This document shows, piece by piece, positions 13,855 through 17,261 of a stretch of DNA of 17,261 nt. The notes beneath the pieces are model-generated. The model was not told the DNA's origin. It saw only the letters and a program-made list of their open reading frames with translations, and did no database searches. A program made the translations under genes and the position numbers. Source of the DNA: Planctomycetaceae bacterium. Lineage in GTDB: Bacteria > Planctomycetota > UBA1135 > GCA-002686595. Positions within the stretch are counted from its first letter, which is position 1. Each line of letters starts with the position of its first letter. Location of the stretch: contig JABWBL010000014.1 of NCBI GenBank assembly GCA_013360535.1, positions 1-17,261 of the forward strand. Direction: 5' to 3'.

Positions 13855-16808
13855 GCGGCGGGCACGACCGTGAGACGTGGGACACGCTGCAGCGCGCGTT
13901 CCGGCAGGTGCTCGAGCAGCCGGAAAGCGAACGCGCGGCGTTTCTCGCACGGCTGGAGCTCGCTGAGCCCGTGCGGCGTGAGCTCGAGGAGCTGCTGGAG
14001 TCGAGTTCCGGCGCGGCGCGGGCGCTCGAGCCGCTCGAGGCGGTCGCGGCGCCGATGCCCGAACGCATCGGAGACTACGTGATCCTGCGTGAGCTCGGGC
14101 GTGGGGGCATGGGCGTCGTGTACGAGGCCGAGCAGCAGCAGCCGCGACGGCTCGTGGCGGTGAAGACCTTGCGCGTCGACACGCTCTCGAGCGCGGTACT
14201 GCGGCGTTTCGAGCGCGAGGCGCAGGTGCTCGCGCGCCTGCAGCATCCCGGCATCGCGCAGGTGTACGGCAGCGGAACGGCGCGGCTGGGTGCCCTCGAG
14301 CTGCCGTACTTCGCGATGGAGCTCGTGCGCGGCGAGCCGATCGTGCGTTGGGCGACGTCGCGGGGGCTCTCGCTGCACGAGCGCGTCGAGCTGGTCGCGC
14401 GCGTCGCCGATGCCGTGCAACACGCGCATTCCGCGGGAGTGATCCATCGCGACCTGAAGCCGTCGAACCTGCTCGTGACGGAGAACGGCGAACCCAAGGT
14501 GCTCGATTTCGGCGTCGCGCAGGCCACGGAGTCGGATCGACTGCTCGCGACGCAGCACACCGCGCTCGGGCAGCTCGTCGGCACGTTGCCCTACATGTCG
14601 CCCGAGCAGACGGCGAGCGGGCGCGAGAGGATCGACGCGCGCAGCGACGTCTACGCACTCGGGGTCGTCGCCTACGAGCTGCTCGCGGGGCGCTTGCCGC
14701 TCGAGCTCGCCGACGTCCCGCCGCTCGAGGCGCTGCGCCGCATCCAGCAGGTCGATCCGCCGCGCGCGGGCACGCTCGAGCCGCGCTTGCGCGGCGATCT
14801 CGAGACGGTGCTCGGCAAGGCGCTCGAGAAGGACCGTGAGCGGCGTTACGCCTCCGCGAGCGATCTGGCACTCGACTTGAGGCGTTTCCTGCGGCACGAG
14901 CCGGTGCTCGCGCGCCCCGCGAGCCGCGCGTACTTGCTCACGCGCTGGGTGCGCCGCCACCGGATCGCGAGCGCCTCGATCGCGGCGTTGTTCGTGGTGC
15001 TCACGACATCCACGGCGATCTCGATGCGCCTCGCGATCCAACGCAGCGACGCGCTCGCGGAAGCCGAGACGGCGCGCGACACGGCGCAGTCGCGTGGGCG
15101 CGAGCTGGAGGAAGCCAGTGCGCGCCTCGCCGAGGCTCTCGCCGCTGCGAACACGTCACTCGTCGAAGCGGAGCGGCAGAAGGCGATCGCGGACGCGGTG
15201 CGCACGTTCCTTTCCGAGGACGTGCTCGGCCTCGCGGATCCCGCGCGTGAGAGCGATCGGGAGCTGACCGTCGCGGAGGCGCTCGACCGCTCGGCGCTGA
15301 GGCTCGAGACACGCTTCAGCGAGGCGCCGGAGGTCGAACTGGCGCTGCGCCGCGTGCTCGTGAGCTCTTACCAGAGCCTGCGGCTGCCCGAGAAGGCGCT
15401 CGTTCACGCGCAGCGCACGGTCGAGCTCGTGCGCGCGGCCCACGGCGCCGAATCGCGGCCCGAGCGCGACGCGCGGCGCGAGCTGGCCGTGGTGCAGATC
15501 GATCTCGGACGGCTCGACGTCGCCCTGACGGAACTGGCGCTGCTGCACGAGCTCGACGAGCGCGACCGCGCTCCCGACGACCCCGATCGACTGCGTGGCC
15601 TGGCCATGCTGGGTTCCGTCGAATACCAGTTCGACAAGCCCGAACGTGCTCTCGCCCTGCTCTCCGAAGCGGTCGAGCGTGCGCCGCGGGCGAGCGGGAT
15701 CGACGCGACGGAACTCTGGCGCTGGCGCCAGAAGCTCGCGCAAGTGCAGCAGCGGCTCTCGCGTTACGACGAGGCGCTCGCGGGCCTCGAGGCGTTGCTT
15801 GGCGAGCAGCGTGCGGCGCTCGGCCCCGACCATCCGCACGTGCTCGACACTTCCGCGAGCCTCGCGCTGGTCTGCATGGACCGCAACGAGCTTGGGCGCG
15901 CCGAGCGCGAGGCCCGCGATGCGCTCGCGCGCAGCGAGCGTGTGCTCGGCAAGTCGCACCTGGGCACGCTGATGGTGAAGGGCGTGCTCGCGAACGTCTT
16001 GCAGCGTGCCGGCCAGTTCGACGAGGCGCTCGCGCTGCTCGAGGAGGTGCTCGCGGGCCAACGCTCGCGCGGCGAGCTCGCGACGGCCGAGCGCATCGCC
16101 ACGCAATACACGATCGCGTCGCTGCGCCACAGCCGCGGCGAGCTCGCCCAAGCCGAGGAACTTGCCCGCGCGACGCTGGCCGAGGCTACCGCGCACCTCG
16201 GCGAGCACCACGCGACCACGGTGGTCTCGCTCAACCTGCTCGGCATGATCCTGCAGGCCACCGGTCGTCTCGAGGAGGCGCGCGCGCTGTTCGAGCGCCT
16301 CGTCGTCGCCTCGACGGCCGCCCACGGACGCCTGCACGCGAACACCGCTTCCGCCGTCAGCAACCTCGCCTCGACCGTCGAGGCGATGGGCGACCACGAG
16401 CGCGCGCTGCCGCTCCACCTCGAGGCCGTCGAGCTGCACGAGCGCATCTTCGGGCGCGACAACGCGAGCACGTGGATGGTGCGCTCGAACCTCGGCGGCC
16501 TGCACGTGCTGCGTGCGGAGTACGTGGAGGCGGAAGTCGAGCTGCGCGCTGCGGCGGAAGGCCTCCGGGCCGCCGTAAGTCCCGGTCGCGACTGGCACAT
16601 GCCGTGCTGGCCTATTCCCCGATGCGCGGCGGGCCGCGTCGGCCGGTGCCGCGCGAGGAGGCGCTCATGCGCGAACTTCGCATTCACGGGCGTGGCGGGC
16701 AGGGAGCGGTCATCGCTTCCAAGCTCCTGGCCTCGGCCCTGTTCCTCGAAGGCCGGTCGGTGCAGTCCTTCCCCGCGTTCGGGGTCGAGCGCCGCGGCGC
16801 CCCGGTGA
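13851..16808 (+). CDS. Ser/Thr protein kinase with membrane helix and TPR repeats, 3' end replaced by foreign frame
   Basis: A Hanks-type kinase begins at a GTG (13851) that overlaps the sigma factor stop. The kinase domain (about 73-345) has the glycine loop GRGGMG at 83-88, Lys105, HRD at 199-201 with catalytic Asp201, DFG Asp219 and a YMSPEQ activation-segment end, so it should be active. A single membrane helix at about 371-392 (IASASIAALFVVLTTSTAI) follows, then a coiled-coil-like stretch and TPR-type repeats from about 450 to 905 (YDEALAGLEALLGEQRAALGPDHPHV, FDEALALLEEVLAG, LEEARALFERLV and others), probably facing the periplasm. From about residue 908 (nt 16,575) the repeat pattern stops and the frame becomes Cys/Arg-rich and runs over the next gene in another frame to a stop at 16,806-16,808. 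The real C-terminus has therefore been lost. With the sigma factor it forms a signalling operon. Confidence 0.85.
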   Translation: MSGGHDRETWDTLQRAFRQVLEQPESERAAFLARLELAEPVRRELEELLESSSGAARALEPLEAVAAPMPERIGDYVILRELGRGGMGVVYEAEQQQPRRLVAVKTLRVDTLSSAVLRRFEREAQVLARLQHPGIAQVYGSGTARLGALELPYFAMELVRGEPIVRWATSRGLSLHERVELVARVADAVQHAHSAGVIHRDLKPSNLLVTENGEPKVLDFGVAQATESDRLLATQHTALGQLVGTLPYMSPEQTASGRERIDARSDVYALGVVAYELLAGRLPLELADVPPLEALRRIQQVDPPRAGTLEPRLRGDLETVLGKALEKDRERRYASASDLALDLRRFLRHEPVLARPASRAYLLTRWVRRHRIASASIAALFVVLTTSTAISMRLAIQRSDALAEAETARDTAQSRGRELEEASARLAEALAAANTSLVEAERQKAIADAVRTFLSEDVLGLADPARESDRELTVAEALDRSALRLETRFSEAPEVELALRRVLVSSYQSLRLPEKALVHAQRTVELVRAAHGAESRPERDARRELAVVQIDLGRLDVALTELALLHELDERDRAPDDPDRLRGLAMLGSVEYQFDKPERALALLSEAVERAPRASGIDATELWRWRQKLAQVQQRLSRYDEALAGLEALLGEQRAALGPDHPHVLDTSASLALVCMDRNELGRAEREARDALARSERVLGKSHLGTLMVKGVLANVLQRAGQFDEALALLEEVLAGQRSRGELATAERIATQYTIASLRHSRGELAQAEELARATLAEATAHLGEHHATTVVSLNLLGMILQATGRLEEARALFERLVVASTAAHGRLHANTASAVSNLASTVEAMGDHERALPLHLEAVELHERIFGRDNASTWMVRSNLGGLHVLRAEYVEAEVELRAAAEGLRAAVSPGRDWHMPCWPIPRCAAGRVGRCRARRRSCANFAFTGVAGRERSSLPSSWPRPCSSKAGRCSPSPRSGSSAAAPR
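16570..16592. other. Probable second junction, inside the kinase TPR region
   Basis: TPR-like sequence (EAEVELRAAAEGLRAAV) ends about 16,577. The next coding signal in any frame is the POR gamma gene starting at 16,667, read one frame away. The kinase frame overlaps that gene by 142 nt, which is not normal for a functional pair. The exact breakpoint cannot be fixed from the sequence alone. Confidence 0.5.
16592..16608 (+). promoter_or_regulatory. Possible sigma-54 promoter upstream of the POR gamma gene
   Basis: CTGGCACATGCCGTGCT matches the -24/-12 consensus YTGGCACGNNNNTTGCW with GG and GC at the exact spacing and two deviations. It lies 58 nt upstream of the ATG at 16667. Sequence match only; a chance match in GC-rich DNA is possible. 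Confidence 0.3.
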
Positions 16809-17248
16809 CGGCGTTCCTGCGCTTCTCCGAGGAGACCATCCTGCTGCGCTGCGAGATCAGCGCGCCGGACGACCTGATCGTCCTCGATCCCACGCTGATC
16901 CACGCGATCGACGTGACGGCGGGCCTCAAGGAGGGCGGGCGGATCCTGATCAACTCGGACCTGCCGCCGGCGGGCTACCCCGACCTCGTGAAGCGCTTCC
17001 GCGTCGCGACGGTGGACGCCGGGACGATCGCGCAGGCGCACCGGCTCGGCTCGAAGACCCAGCCGATCGTCAACACCGCCATCCTCGGCGCGTGCGCGGC
17101 GTCACTGGGTTACGTGTCCATCGACTCGGTGTGTCGCGCGATCCGCGACGAGATCCCCGTGCGGCCCGAGGACAACGTCGCCGCCGCCCGCGAGGCTGCG
17201 GCCGCCGTGCGCGTCGCCGAACCCCGGAAGGAGACGAGCCATGCCTGA
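16667..17248 (+). CDS. porG: 2-oxoacid:ferredoxin oxidoreductase (pyruvate/2-ketoacid), gamma subunit
   Basis: This 193-residue subunit belongs to a thiamine-diphosphate, iron-sulfur enzyme that oxidises pyruvate or another 2-oxoacid to the acyl-CoA while reducing ferredoxin, in the cytoplasm. The N-terminal RIHGRGGQGAVIASKLLASA is the hallmark of the POR/KOR gamma domain, followed by SFPAFGVERRGAPVTAFLR and NTAILGACA. The length fits a stand-alone gamma subunit. The ATG at 16667 has GAGGAGG about 5 nt upstream. The stop at 17246-17248 overlaps the next ATG by 8 nt. This enzyme type points to anaerobic or microaerobic carbon metabolism. The gene symbol is provisional, because a gamma subunit of a 2-ketoglutarate or 2-ketoisovalerate enzyme would look similar. 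Confidence 0.9.
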   Translation: MRELRIHGRGGQGAVIASKLLASALFLEGRSVQSFPAFGVERRGAPVTAFLRFSEETILLRCEISAPDDLIVLDPTLIHAIDVTAGLKEGGRILINSDLPPAGYPDLVKRFRVATVDAGTIAQAHRLGSKTQPIVNTAILGACAASLGYVSIDSVCRAIRDEIPVRPEDNVAAAREAAAAVRVAEPRKETSHA

Positions 17249-17261
17249 GCCGCGCAAGCGC
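17241..17261 (+). CDS. Start of the next POR subunit gene (partial)
   Basis: An ATG at 17241 opens a frame (MPEPRKR) that runs off the window. A GGAAGGAG Shine-Dalgarno lies 8 nt upstream, within the end of the gamma gene. In four-subunit POR operons the gamma gene is commonly followed by the delta (ferredoxin-like) subunit, so that is the expected product; seven codons cannot confirm it. Confidence 0.55.

Noticed and set aside
16472..16666. Upstream extension of the POR gamma frame
   Set aside because: It overlaps kinase TPR coding in another frame, and a clear Shine-Dalgarno sets the start at 16667.
1..17261. CRISPR arrays, tRNA or rRNA genes, insertion sequences, phage integrases
   Set aside because: I found no regularly spaced short repeats, no transposase or integrase motifs and no recognisable RNA gene.

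Overview
The window reads as three blocks of high-GC bacterial DNA joined inside genes. The central block (about 3,750-16,575) looks planctomycetal. It carries an ECF sigma factor of the Planctomycetes/Acidobacteria type (the TIGR02999-like motifs TTALVHEAYLKL and VDHAR) coupled to a Ser/Thr kinase with TPR repeats. It also carries two large secreted subtilases that end in a cysteine-containing module starting YCTGK, which I associate from memory with Planctomycetes secretomes. The left block (1 to about 3,745) uses visibly different codons (CGG/AGG, CCC and GGG rather than CGC, TCG and CTCGAG-rich strings). It encodes an ABC importer operon of uncertain Gram-negative origin. The right end (about 16,590-17,261) begins a 2-oxoacid:ferredoxin oxidoreductase operon.

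Layout. The minus strand, read from right to left, holds: a membrane PAS-PAS histidine kinase starting at 5323 and cut inside its ATPase domain near 3,748; continuing in frame, a substrate-binding/OmpA protein that has lost its N-terminus; then a permease, an ATPase and a small membrane coiled-coil protein. The last three form a tight operon. The plus strand from 5641 holds two tandem paralogous S8 proteases of about 1,200 residues each, each followed by a strong hairpin. Both share an upstream element (ATTCCGTGAA-like box, GTAAC, 15 nt, CGGAT). Next come the ECF sigma factor and the kinase, overlapping by GTGA. The kinase frame then runs out of frame over the start of a POR gamma-subunit gene, which has its own ribosome binding site and a possible sigma-54 promoter. 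The first seven codons of the next subunit close the window.

How it fits together. The most coherent unit is the central one: a sigma factor/kinase signalling pair next to two duplicated secreted proteases with a common putative promoter. A reasonable hypothesis is that the sigma factor or its relatives switches the proteases on, but this is inference. Both outer joins fall inside genes and coincide with changes of gene neighbourhood, so assembly chimerism (or recent recombination) must be excluded before the histidine kinase/transporter fusion or the kinase/POR overlap is taken as biology.
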